Of a stretch of DNA of 7,879 nucleotides, positions 1-6,883 are shown in pieces (position 1 is the first letter of the stretch; the number at the start of each line of letters is the position of its first letter). The DNA is from Bradyrhizobium sp. (GTDB lineage: Bacteria > Pseudomonadota > Alphaproteobacteria > Rhizobiales > Xanthobacteraceae), in the NCBI GenBank assembly GCA_019243075.1, contig JAFAUV010000053.1:1-7879 (forward strand). The letters run 5' to 3'. The notes beneath the pieces are model-generated. The model worked only from the letters and a program-made list of their open reading frames with translations, did not search any database and was not told the origin of the DNA. The position numbers were made by a program, and so were the translations under genes.

Positions 1-1
1 C

Positions 2-664
2 GAAATTTCCGGAGAGCTGCACACCAATCCGCTTTGGGTTCTCTTCGACTGGCGGGTCTGGGGGTTCTCGGCTGTGTATTCCTTGATCACGCTCTCGCTC
101 TATTGCGTGATCTACTGGCTACCTACGGTGGTGAAAGGGTTTGGCGCGACCTCGACCCAGAACGGGCTGCTGAGCTCGCTGCCCTGGGCGATGGTGGCGT
201 TGATGCTGCTCTTAGTGCCGCGGCACTTGCGCGAGCAGCGCAGCGTCCTCGTCGGCATGGCGCTGATTGCGCTCGCGGGAGCAGCCGCCTTCCTGATGTC
301 GACGGTGCTGCCGGAAAACTGGATGCGCTATGTCGCCTTCGTGCTCGGCACGCCCTGCATCTCTCTGATGTTTCCCTGCTTCTGGTACCTGCCCTCGCAG
401 ATCTTCAAGGGCGCGCATGCCGCAGCCGCCATGGCGGCGATCACCACGCTCGGCAGCCTCGGCGGCTTCCTGTCGCAGAACCTGATGCCCTGGGTCGCGC
501 ATTGGTCCGGCAGCGCGCTTGCCGCCATGATCGTGCCCGCCATCGGCCTGGCGCTGCTGTCGCTCAGCGCCATCATCATGCTGGCGGCGTGGCGCTCGCC
601 ACCGAATGTCGGATTCGGCTTCGATCCGTCGGCGGATTCGAAGCACGCGCAGCCCGCTTCGTAG
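2..664 (+). CDS. MFS transporter, C-terminal half (5' end outside window)
   Basis: This is the last 220 residues of a major facilitator superfamily permease. The frame is open to the left edge, so the true start lies outside the window and the GTG at 74 is internal. About six hydrophobic stretches are visible, matching TM7-TM12 of a 12-helix carrier. The segment reading YWLPTVVKGFG in TM7, followed by a short loop into TM8, resembles the anion:cation symporter (ACS) branch, which imports organic acids such as aromatic or sugar acids; that subfamily call is an impression, and the substrate cannot be told. The usual acidic/basic motif of the TM8-TM9 loop is weak here (PRHLREQR). The gene ends in TAG at 662-664, directly before a small inverted repeat. 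It precedes glgC on the same strand with a 139-bp gap, and no functional link to glycogen is evident. Confidence 0.85.
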   Translation, partial: EISGELHTNPLWVLFDWRVWGFSAVYSLITLSLYCVIYWLPTVVKGFGATSTQNGLLSSLPWAMVALMLLLVPRHLREQRSVLVGMALIALAGAAAFLMSTVLPENWMRYVAFVLGTPCISLMFPCFWYLPSQIFKGAHAAAAMAAITTLGSLGGFLSQNLMPWVAHWSGSALAAMIVPAIGLALLSLSAIIMLAAWRSPPNVGFGFDPSADSKHAQPAS

Positions 665-684
665 GGAGAAGTGCTGGATTCTCC
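665..684 (+). terminator. Weak hairpin after the MFS gene
   Basis: The first base after the MFS stop codon begins a perfect six-base inverted repeat, GGAGAA and TTCTCC, with an eight-base loop. No run of T follows, so it is not a standard intrinsic terminator. It may cap or stabilise the 3' end of the MFS transcript, or be chance. Confidence 0.25.
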
Positions 685-792
685 GCTGCTGCGACGACGG
701 ACCGCTTGCGGCAGCCGGCCGGCCGGATAAAGTCTGTCGACGCTCGACCGGCACCTGGAACGACCACCCCCGATTGCGGGTTGAAGTCCCGT

Positions 793-798
793 AGGAGG
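793..798 (+). promoter_or_regulatory. Ribosome binding site of glgC
   Basis: A full AGGAGG Shine-Dalgarno sequence lies five bases before the ATG at 804. It is the strongest ribosome binding site in the window and fixes the glgC start. Confidence 0.85.
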
Positions 799-803
799 AA
801 GTA

Positions 804-2066
804 ATGCGAGCCGTCGCAAACGAGCCGCTGGCGCGGCATGCCCTGGCCTTCGTTCTCGCGGGCGGACGCGGCAGCCGGCTCCTGGAGTTGACCGACAGGC
901 GTGCCAAGCCTGCGGTCTATTTCGGCGGCAAATCGCGCATCATCGACTTTGCGCTCTCGAATGCCCTGAACTCCGGCATTCGCCGCATCGCGATCGCCAC
1001 CCAGTACAAGGCGCACAGCCTGATCCGCCATCTGCAGATGGGTTGGAATTTCTTCCGGCCGGAGCGCAACGAGAGCTTCGATATCCTTCCCGCCAGCCAG
1101 CGCGTGTCGGAAACCATGTGGTATGTCGGGACCGCGGACGCCGTCTATCAGAACATCGATATCATCGAGGGGCATGCCTGCCGCTACATCGTGCTGCTCG
1201 CGGGCGACCACGTCTACAAGATGGACTACGAGATCATGCTCAAGCAGCATGTCGAATCCGGCGCAGACGTGACAGTGGGCTGTCTCGAAATGCCGCGCGC
1301 CGAATCGAGCGCGTTCGGCATCATCCATGTCGACGAAAACGACGTGATCCAGTCGTTCCTGGAAAAGCCCGCCGATCCGCCCCCGATGCCGGGCAAGCCG
1401 GACAAATCGCTCGCCAGCATGGGCATCTACGTGTTCGACACCCGATTCCTGTTCGACCAATTGCGGCGCGACGCGGCGGATCCGAATTCGGCACACGATT
1501 TCGGCAAGGACATCATCCCCTATCTCGTGAAAAACGGCCGCGCGGTGGCCCATCAATTCAGCCGCTCCTGCGTGCGCACCGGCAGCGATCGGCCGAGCTA
1601 TTGGCGCGATGTCGGAACGGTCGATGCCTATTGGTCTGCCAATATCGATCTTACCGACGTGGTGCCCGAGCTCGACCTTTACGACCGCGCCTGGCCGATC
1701 TGGACCTATGCCGAGATCTCGCCGCCGGCCAAATTCGTCCATGACGAGGAGGGCCGCCGCGGCGAGGCCGTCACTTCGCTCGTTGCGGGCGGGTGCATCG
1801 TGTCGGGCGCCTCCTTGCGGCGCTCGTTGCTTTTCACGGGCGTGCATCTGCATTCGCATGCCCGGGTGGAGGGCGCGGTGATCCTGCCCGACGTGGATGT
1901 CGGCCGGCATGCTCGCCTGAAGAATGTTGTCATCGACCGCGGCGTGCGGATTCCGGAAGGCCTGGTGGTCGGCGAAGACCCCGAACTTGACGGCAAGCGT
2001 TTCCGGATGTCGCCGAATGGAATTTGCCTGATCACGCAGCCGATGATCGACGGGCTGAATGCATGA
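804..2066 (+). CDS. glgC: Glucose-1-phosphate adenylyltransferase (ADP-glucose pyrophosphorylase)
   Basis: This 420-residue cytoplasmic enzyme makes ADP-glucose and pyrophosphate from glucose-1-phosphate and ATP, the committed and allosterically controlled step of bacterial glycogen synthesis. The nucleotidyltransferase domain shows GGRGSRL (20-26), KPAVYFGG (35-42), WYVGTADA (106-113), AGDH with the catalytic Asp135, and FLEKPA with Lys188 for glucose-1-phosphate. These match E. coli Tyr114, Asp142 and Lys195 with a constant offset of seven. A left-handed beta-helix domain with hexapeptide-like repeats follows from about residue 300. Where E. coli has the fructose-1,6-bisphosphate site residue Lys39, this protein has Arg32. 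Arg11, 22, 25, 32, 33, 45 and 60 fall at the same positions as in the Agrobacterium enzyme, so activation by fructose-6-phosphate and pyruvate is inferred. The start is fixed by AGGAGG at 793-798. The stop overlaps the glgA start. Confidence 0.97.
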   Translation: MRAVANEPLARHALAFVLAGGRGSRLLELTDRRAKPAVYFGGKSRIIDFALSNALNSGIRRIAIATQYKAHSLIRHLQMGWNFFRPERNESFDILPASQRVSETMWYVGTADAVYQNIDIIEGHACRYIVLLAGDHVYKMDYEIMLKQHVESGADVTVGCLEMPRAESSAFGIIHVDENDVIQSFLEKPADPPPMPGKPDKSLASMGIYVFDTRFLFDQLRRDAADPNSAHDFGKDIIPYLVKNGRAVAHQFSRSCVRTGSDRPSYWRDVGTVDAYWSANIDLTDVVPELDLYDRAWPIWTYAEISPPAKFVHDEEGRRGEAVTSLVAGGCIVSGASLRRSLLFTGVHLHSHARVEGAVILPDVDVGRHARLKNVVIDRGVRIPEGLVVGEDPELDGKRFRMSPNGICLITQPMIDGLNA

Positions 2067-3532
2067 CGCCTGTCCGCGTCCTGTCGGTTGCCTCTGAAAT
2101 CTATCCGATCATCAAGACGGGCGGCCTGGCCGATGTCGCCGGCGCGTTGCCGATCGCGCTCGCGGCTGATGATGTCGAGGTCCGTACGCTGGTGCCGGGA
2201 TATCCCGACGTGATGGAGGCGCTGAGCGGAGCGGGTGCGATTTTCGAATGGCCGCTGTTCTTTGGTGGCGCGAGCCGCCTGGTCCAGGGCTCGTGCGGCG
2301 AACTGAAACTGTTCGTGCTCGATGCGCCGCACCTGTTTGCGCGTCCGGGAAATCCCTATTTGTCCCCAGAAGGCGTCGACTGGCCCGACAACGGCCTGCG
2401 CTTTGCGGGGCTGGCGCGCATGGCCGACAATATCGGTCTCGGCGCGGTCACCTCGTTCCTGCCTGACATCGTGCATGCCCATGATTGGCAGGCGGCGCTG
2501 GCGCCGGCCTATCTGCACTATAGCGGCCGGCCGCGTCCGGGCACGGTCATCACGGTGCACAATCTGGCGTTTCAGGGGCGGTTTCCGCGCAGTATGCTCG
2601 AAGCGATCGGCCTGCCGCCGGACTCCCTCGCCGTGCAGGGCGTCGAATATTATGGCGACATCGGCTATCTGAAGGCTGGCCTGCAATTTGCGGATCGGGT
2701 CACCACCGTTTCGCCGACCTATGCCCGCGAAATTCAAAGCGACGAAGGCGGAATGGGGCTGGGCGGCCTGCTGCGCACCAGGTCCGGCGACATCAGCGGC
2801 ATCCTCAACGGCATCGACACGTCCGTCTGGAATCCGGCGACCGATCCGCAGATTGCAAGCCGTTACGACGCGGGCGGTCTCGACCGCCGCGCGGCCAACA
2901 AGGCGGCGCTGCAACAGCGGTTCGGCCTTGAGCCGAGAGCGGACGCATTTTTGCTGGGTGTCATCAGCCGCCTGTCCTGGCAGAAGGGTCTCGATCTCCT
3001 GCTCGAAGCCTTTCCGGCGCTGCTGGGCGAGGACATCCAATTGGCGGTGCTCGGCAGCGGCGATGCCGATCTCCAGGAGCGCTATCGTGGCGCCGCGCAA
3101 GCCCATGCCGGAAAGGTCGGCGCCGTCATCGGCTATGATGAAGCCCTGGCGCATCTGATCCAGGCCGGCAGCGACGGCCTCGTCGTGCCGTCGCGGTTCG
3201 AGCCCTGCGGTTTGACCCAGCTTTGTGCACTGAGATACGGGGCGGTCCCGATCGTATCCCGTGTCGGCGGTCTCGAGGATACCGTGGCCGATGCCGATGG
3301 GGCGGGCGGCGTCGCGACCGGCTTCAAATTCGCCCCCGTGACCACGGATCGTCTCGCAGGCGCGGTGCTGAGGGCCCATGCCGCCTTTGCCGACAAGCCG
3401 GCGTGGCGGACCATTCAGCGGAACGGGATGTCCACCGATGTATCCTGGCGCAACCGCGCCAGCCGCTATGCCGATCTCTATCGCGAGATCGTCAAGACGC
3501 GGGCTGCGCCCCCGTCTGCCGATACTGGCTGA
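2063..3532 (+). CDS. glgA: Glycogen synthase (ADP-glucose type, GT5 family)
   Basis: This 489-residue cytoplasmic glycosyltransferase transfers glucose from ADP-glucose to the non-reducing end of a growing alpha-1,4-glucan, using the product of GlgC. It has the two-domain GT-B fold of family GT5. The N-terminal domain shows KTGGLADV (18-25, ADP-glucose binding), HAHDW (138-142) and TVHN with His166. The C-terminal domain shows RLSWQKG with Arg303 and Lys308, and EPCGLTQ with Glu380, matching E. coli Arg300, Lys305 and Glu377. Length is normal for the family. The ATG at 2063 overlaps the glgC stop as ATGA. It has no clear Shine-Dalgarno sequence, so translation is probably coupled to glgC. A TTG further upstream (2024) would add 13 unconserved residues and was not chosen. 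The last 13 codons, including the stop, overlap the convergent monooxygenase gene. Confidence 0.97.
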   Translation: MTPVRVLSVASEIYPIIKTGGLADVAGALPIALAADDVEVRTLVPGYPDVMEALSGAGAIFEWPLFFGGASRLVQGSCGELKLFVLDAPHLFARPGNPYLSPEGVDWPDNGLRFAGLARMADNIGLGAVTSFLPDIVHAHDWQAALAPAYLHYSGRPRPGTVITVHNLAFQGRFPRSMLEAIGLPPDSLAVQGVEYYGDIGYLKAGLQFADRVTTVSPTYAREIQSDEGGMGLGGLLRTRSGDISGILNGIDTSVWNPATDPQIASRYDAGGLDRRAANKAALQQRFGLEPRADAFLLGVISRLSWQKGLDLLLEAFPALLGEDIQLAVLGSGDADLQERYRGAAQAHAGKVGAVIGYDEALAHLIQAGSDGLVVPSRFEPCGLTQLCALRYGAVPIVSRVGGLEDTVADADGAGGVATGFKFAPVTTDRLAGAVLRAHAAFADKPAWRTIQRNGMSTDVSWRNRASRYADLYREIVKTRAAPPSADTG

Positions 3533-5438
3533 GGTCCGGATCGTGGGTCATGGCCCAATAATCCACAAAGCGCCACGGCATCGCCGAGAACACCCGGCCC
3601 TGCTTGTTGCGGTAATAGGTTGTCATGCCCGGATGCGACCAGATCAGTTGCTCGTGCTCGGCATCGACATCGCGGATATAGCGGTCATGCACATCCTGCC
3701 GCACGTCGATGGCGGCGATGCCCTGCTCGATCATCTGGACCACAGCGGCCGAGATATAGCGGCTCTGGCATTCCGACTGGAAGATGACGCTGCCGCCATG
3801 CGCCGGCCCGGAGTTGGGGCCGAGCATCACGAACAGGTTCGGGAAGCCGGGCACGGTCAAGCCCAGATAGGCGGTCGGATTATCGTTGGCCCAGGCCTCT
3901 CTGAGGTCCTTGCCGCCGCGGCCGCTGATGTTGAGCCGCGCGGTCATTTCGGTCACCCTGAAGCCGGTCGAGATCACGATGATGTCGTGCCGGCGCAGCT
4001 TGCGATCGGCAGTGACGATCCCTTCTCGTGCGAAATGGCCGATCGGCTCCGTCACCAGCTCGACGTTCGGCTTGGTCAGTGTCTTGAACCAGTTGTTGTC
4101 GAGCAGGATGCGCTTGCCATAGGGCGGGTAGGTCGGCACGCATTTCTCGACGAGGTCGGGACGGTCCTTCAGCTCCGACAGGATGAAGTCCGTCAGCTCC
4201 TGCCGGTGCCGGTCGTTGCCCCTGTTGACCGAACGCTCGGGATGCGGCCAGGCCGGATCCTTGCGCAGGAACGGCAGCAAGCCGTCGCCGTAGCGCCAGA
4301 ACATGTTGAAGCGGTACCACTGCACGTAAAACGGCAGATGCGCGAGCAGCCATTGCGCGCCCTCGGTGATCGGGTCCGAGTAGCCCTTGACCGGTCGCGC
4401 CCATTGCGCGGTGCGCTGATAGACGGTCACGGAGGCGGCGCGGTCGGCGATCGAGGGCACGAGCTGCATCGCCGTCGCGCCGGTGCCGATCACGGCGACC
4501 TGCTTGCCGTCGAGCTTGATATCGTCGTTCCACAGTGCCGAATGCAGCTTGAGGCCCGCGAAATTTTCCTGGCCCTTGAACGCGGCGGGGAAGGGATCGT
4601 TGAGCTGGCCGATGGCGCTCACCAGAACCGTCGACTCGAAGGTTTCCTCGCCGCCGCTGGTCTTCAGCGTGGAGATCCAGCGGCGCTTGTGCTCATCCCA
4701 GCGCGACGAGGTCAGCTCGGTGCCGAGACGCAGATGATCGCGGATGCCGTATTCGGCGGCGACCGTCTTGAGGTAATCGAGCAGCTCCTGGCGCTGGCAG
4801 AAATAGCGCGTCCACGGATTTCGCGGACCAAAGGAGTAGGAATAGGAATGGTTCGGCGTGTCGACGCCGCAGCCGGGGTAGCGGTTGACATACCAGGTCC
4901 CGCCCAGCTCGTCGTTCTTCTCGACGATGGTGTAGGGAATGCCGAGATTGCCGAGCGCCGCCGCAAGCGCGATCGCGCACACGCCGCAGCCGACGATCAG
5001 CACATGGTGCCGTGCCAGCACCGGCTCGGCGGGGCGCTTGGCCCAGCGCGCCTCGCGCGGAACAAAGCCCAATTCCTCGCGCATCAGCGGCGCATATTCC
5101 GGCGCGACGTTCTCGCCGAGCGTGGCGCGCATCATCCTGAGGATCAGTTCGTTGCCGGGATCGGTGATGACCGGCTGCGGCGCGCCATGCTCGAACAGTT
5201 TCACGACAGCCGCGCGGATCTCGTGCTGGATTTCCAGGGGCACGCCGGCATCGGGATCGGGGATTAGGCGGACGTCGCGCTTCGGCCTGTAGGGCGGCTC
5301 GAGCCATTTCTCGTCGCCGGTCAGGTGCACCAGCACCATCAGCAGCACGCGAATGTCACCCTCGGCGATCGCCGACGACAGGTCGAGCTGCTTGTCGCGT
5401 TCCTTGTCCACTTTCTTGGGCGAGAGCTCGATGTTCAT
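3492..5438 (-). CDS. Baeyer-Villiger-type FAD/NADPH monooxygenase, 4-hydroxyacetophenone monooxygenase-like
   Basis: This 648-residue protein is a class B flavoprotein monooxygenase, a family that uses NADPH and O2 to insert oxygen beside a ketone carbonyl and give an ester. A roughly 140-residue N-terminal extension precedes the first Rossmann fold, as in 4-hydroxyacetophenone monooxygenase (about 640 residues) and unlike short cyclohexanone monooxygenases. FAD binding: GCGVCA (150-155), with Ala in place of the usual last Gly, then GGTW (179-182) and YPGCGVD (187-193). The Baeyer-Villiger fingerprint F-x-G-x3-H-x3-W is complete at 293-303 but is followed by Asn304-Asp305 rather than Pro or Asp. 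NADPH binding: GTGATA (318-323). The STGF motif is at 490-493 and GPNSGPAHGGS at 540-550. The start is ATG at 5438 with AGGAT at 5445-5449. The gene lies 11 bp after the dehydrogenase. The substrate is unknown; aryl or aliphatic ketones are plausible. Confidence 0.88.
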   Translation of the reverse strand: MNIELSPKKVDKERDKQLDLSSAIAEGDIRVLLMVLVHLTGDEKWLEPPYRPKRDVRLIPDPDAGVPLEIQHEIRAAVVKLFEHGAPQPVITDPGNELILRMMRATLGENVAPEYAPLMREELGFVPREARWAKRPAEPVLARHHVLIVGCGVCAIALAAALGNLGIPYTIVEKNDELGGTWYVNRYPGCGVDTPNHSYSYSFGPRNPWTRYFCQRQELLDYLKTVAAEYGIRDHLRLGTELTSSRWDEHKRRWISTLKTSGGEETFESTVLVSAIGQLNDPFPAAFKGQENFAGLKLHSALWNDDIKLDGKQVAVIGTGATAMQLVPSIADRAASVTVYQRTAQWARPVKGYSDPITEGAQWLLAHLPFYVQWYRFNMFWRYGDGLLPFLRKDPAWPHPERSVNRGNDRHRQELTDFILSELKDRPDLVEKCVPTYPPYGKRILLDNNWFKTLTKPNVELVTEPIGHFAREGIVTADRKLRRHDIIVISTGFRVTEMTARLNISGRGGKDLREAWANDNPTAYLGLTVPGFPNLFVMLGPNSGPAHGGSVIFQSECQSRYISAAVVQMIEQGIAAIDVRQDVHDRYIRDVDAEHEQLIWSHPGMTTYYRNKQGRVFSAMPWRFVDYWAMTHDPDLSQYRQTGAQPAS

Positions 5439-5444
5439 GGTCTC

Positions 5445-5449
5445 ATCCT
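5445..5449 (-). promoter_or_regulatory. Ribosome binding site of the monooxygenase gene
   Basis: AGGAT lies in the 11-bp gap after the dehydrogenase stop, six bases before the ATG at 5438. It supports that start against the longer open frame, which runs upstream into the dehydrogenase gene as far as 5930. Confidence 0.55.
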
Positions 5450-6223
5450 TTAACTGGCTGGCGGTTGCGGCAATCCGCCATAGGCCTCCCAGCTCGAACC
5501 GGCGAGAAAGCCGGCGTCGACGGGCAGATTGATGCCGGTGATGCCGCTCGCCTGCGGCGACAGCAAAAACGCGATCGCCTGCGCGACCTCCATCGGCTCG
5601 ACCAGCCGGTTCATCGCCGCAGGGCGGGCGAGCCGCTCCTTCTCGAGCGCGCCCGAGGCAATGCCGGCCTCGAGCGCCGCGGTGCGGGTAAAGCCCGGCG
5701 ACACCGCATTGACGCGCACGCCGGAGCGGCCCCATTCGGCGGCGAGCGTCTGCGTCAGCTGGATGACGCCGGCCTTGGCGGCGGTATAGGCGTGGATCGG
5801 GCCCGAAGTCATGCCGGCGACCGACGCGACATTGACGATCGCGCCATGCCGTCGCTTCGCCATTCGGATGCCCGCGCTGCGGGCGACGAGAAAAGTGCCG
5901 CGCAGGTCGATATTGACCTCGCGGTCCCATTGCTCCATGCGCACCCGCTCCAGCGAATGCATCTTGCCGAACACGCCGGCGGCGTTGACGAGAGCTGTGA
6001 TCGGGCCATGGGCGGCCTCGATATCGGCGATGCCCGCCATCACGCCGCCTTCGCTGGCGACATCGAAGGGAGCGGGCCAGAGGATGGTGGCCGTTCCTGC
6101 AAGCGGCTCCGGCGCGATATCCACGATCACCACGCGCTCTCCGCGATCGGCGAGCAAGGTCGCGGTCGCAGCCCCGATGCCGCGGCTGCCGCCGGTCACC
6201 AGCACCAGTCCGTCAGCGCTCAT
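5450..6223 (-). CDS. Short-chain dehydrogenase/reductase (classical SDR)
   Basis: This 257-residue classical SDR interconverts an alcohol and a ketone using a nicotinamide cofactor. It shows the cofactor loop TGGSRGIG (10-17), Asp35 at the end of the second beta strand (a residue that usually favours NAD(H) over NADP(H)), NAAG (80-83), Asn104, and the catalytic Ser134, Tyr146 and Lys150 in YTAAK. The C-terminal stretch ending around GITGINLPVDAGF is typical of FabG-like SDRs. Length is normal. Translation starts at ATG 6223, which overlaps the regulator stop as ATGA; GGGAG at 6231-6235 is a good ribosome binding site. The gene is followed 11 bp later by the monooxygenase, so a role in supplying or removing its ketone is likely, but the substrate is not readable. 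It is not a proven fatty-acid FabG, since no other fab gene is nearby. Confidence 0.92.
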   Translation of the reverse strand: MSADGLVLVTGGSRGIGAATATLLADRGERVVIVDIAPEPLAGTATILWPAPFDVASEGGVMAGIADIEAAHGPITALVNAAGVFGKMHSLERVRMEQWDREVNIDLRGTFLVARSAGIRMAKRRHGAIVNVASVAGMTSGPIHAYTAAKAGVIQLTQTLAAEWGRSGVRVNAVSPGFTRTAALEAGIASGALEKERLARPAAMNRLVEPMEVAQAIAFLLSPQASGITGINLPVDAGFLAGSSWEAYGGLPQPPAS

Positions 6224-6864
6224 CTTCGGTCTCCCAAGGGCGGCTTGAACAGCCCGCGCGTGATCAGCTTGCGGTAGGCGGAAACGACGTGATCGGGGAC
6301 CGCAGTCACGCCCTTGTCCGAATAGGAATAGTGCCGGCTCAGATAGCCGCGCGCGCCCATCAGCACATGCACGATGGCTTCGAACTCGTCATCGCTGAAA
6401 TCAGAGATCGCGCCCGCCTGCCTCGCCCGCCTGAGGATACGCACATAGGCCGTCGAGATGTTGTCGAGGTGCTTCTGGTAGCCAGCCGGCGCGAACAGCT
6501 CGGCCTCGTTGAGGATGCGGAGAAATTCCGGGACCTCGCAGATGAAATCGAAGAAGGCGCCAAAGCGTTCGATCTCCTGGCGCGCCGCATGCCCTGTGCC
6601 GGTTCGCGCACGGATGAAGTTCACCATGTCGAGGCCGATGGTCGGCAGCAGCTGATCGAGCAGTTCCTGACGGTTCTCGAAATGATTGTAGAAGGTGCCC
6701 TGGGCGACGCCGGCCTCCTCGGTGATGCGGGCGACCGAGGCTTCGGCATAGCCATATTTGCCGACGATCCTCGTGGCCGCGTCGAATATCTTCCGCTTGG
6801 TCCAGGCGTTGCGCTCGAGGCGATTGAGCTTCGTCACCTTTGCGGTGGCTTGCAATTGCTTCAT
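6220..6864 (-). CDS. TetR/AcrR-family transcriptional regulator
   Basis: This 214-residue protein has an N-terminal TetR helix-turn-helix (about residues 20-67), with the family signature around GVAQGTFYNHFENRQELL (52-69). A divergent all-helical ligand-binding domain follows. Such proteins usually repress neighbouring genes until a small, often hydrophobic ligand binds. It is the first gene of the unit with the dehydrogenase and monooxygenase, and a near-perfect palindrome lies just upstream, so autorepression and control of both enzymes is the natural inference. Start choice: ATG 6864 has GGAGG at 6875-6879. The alternative ATG at 6885 would add seven residues (MAGGGPS) but has no Shine-Dalgarno sequence, lies inside the palindrome, and would sit only a few bases from the predicted transcription start. 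The stop overlaps the dehydrogenase start by ATGA. The ligand is unknown. Confidence 0.93.
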   Translation of the reverse strand: MKQLQATAKVTKLNRLERNAWTKRKIFDAATRIVGKYGYAEASVARITEEAGVAQGTFYNHFENRQELLDQLLPTIGLDMVNFIRARTGTGHAARQEIERFGAFFDFICEVPEFLRILNEAELFAPAGYQKHLDNISTAYVRILRRARQAGAISDFSDDEFEAIVHVLMGARGYLSRHYSYSDKGVTAVPDHVVSAYRKLITRGLFKPPLGDRR

Positions 6865-6874
6865 GCTGGGCCCG

Positions 6875-6879
6875 CCTCC
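6875..6879 (-). promoter_or_regulatory. Ribosome binding site that favours the downstream tetR-family start
   Basis: GGAGG lies ten bases before ATG 6864, the same motif and spacing seen before livF (7689-7693). It lies inside the coding frame if translation began at ATG 6885, so it argues for the shorter protein. Confidence 0.6.
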
Positions 6880-6883
6880 GGCC

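Larger units (their letters stand above)
665..803 (+). other. Intergenic region upstream of glgC with several short inverted repeats
   Basis: This 139-bp stretch holds no credible gene. From left to right it contains an inverted repeat GGAGAA/TTCTCC (665-684), a self-complementary run CCGGCCGGCCGG (715-726), a tight inverted repeat GTCGA-CGC-TCGAC (736-748), and two overlapping four-base GC stems (769-791) just before the glgC ribosome binding site. A weak promoter-like pair, TTGCGG (706-711) and TAAAGT (728-733) with a 16-bp spacer, could drive glgC, but it matches the sigma-70 consensus poorly. The region probably carries the glgC promoter; its exact position is not readable. Confidence 0.5.

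Noticed and set aside
715..726. CCGGCCGGCCGG self-complementary run
   Set aside because: A short GC repeat expected in such DNA; no second copy or linked site was seen.
706..733. TTGCGG and TAAAGT as a glgC promoter
   Set aside because: The 16-bp spacing is acceptable, but both boxes match the consensus poorly and similar pairs occur by chance. It is mentioned only in the intergenic entry.
576..1910. 444-residue open frame on the - strand across glgC
   Set aside because: It is antisense to glgC with no recognisable motif; a GC-driven shadow.
2024..2062. TTG start giving glgA 13 extra residues
   Set aside because: The ATG at 2063 gives the canonical GlgA N terminus (VRVLSVASEIYP...) and the ATGA overlap with glgC.
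1706..3379. 557-residue open frame on the - strand across glgC and glgA
   Set aside because: It is antisense to two clear genes and has low-complexity composition with no family motif.
647..3509. The transporter and the monooxygenase both end in AQPAS and share an 11-base word (647-657 and the complement of 3499-3509); the dehydrogenase ends in PPAS
   Set aside because: The families are unrelated and the residues are common and GC-rich. No longer homology flanks the word, so coincidence is likeliest.
3378..5267. 629-residue open frame on the + strand across the monooxygenase gene
   Set aside because: It lies antisense to a well-supported gene. The product is Arg-, Ala-, Gly- and His-rich with no recognisable domain, as expected from high GC third positions.
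5439..5930. Upstream extension of the monooxygenase frame, suggesting a fusion or a longer N terminus
   Set aside because: The extra 164 codons lie out of frame over the dehydrogenase gene and read as Arg/Gly-rich shadow sequence. ATG 5438 has its own ribosome binding site and gives a family-typical length.
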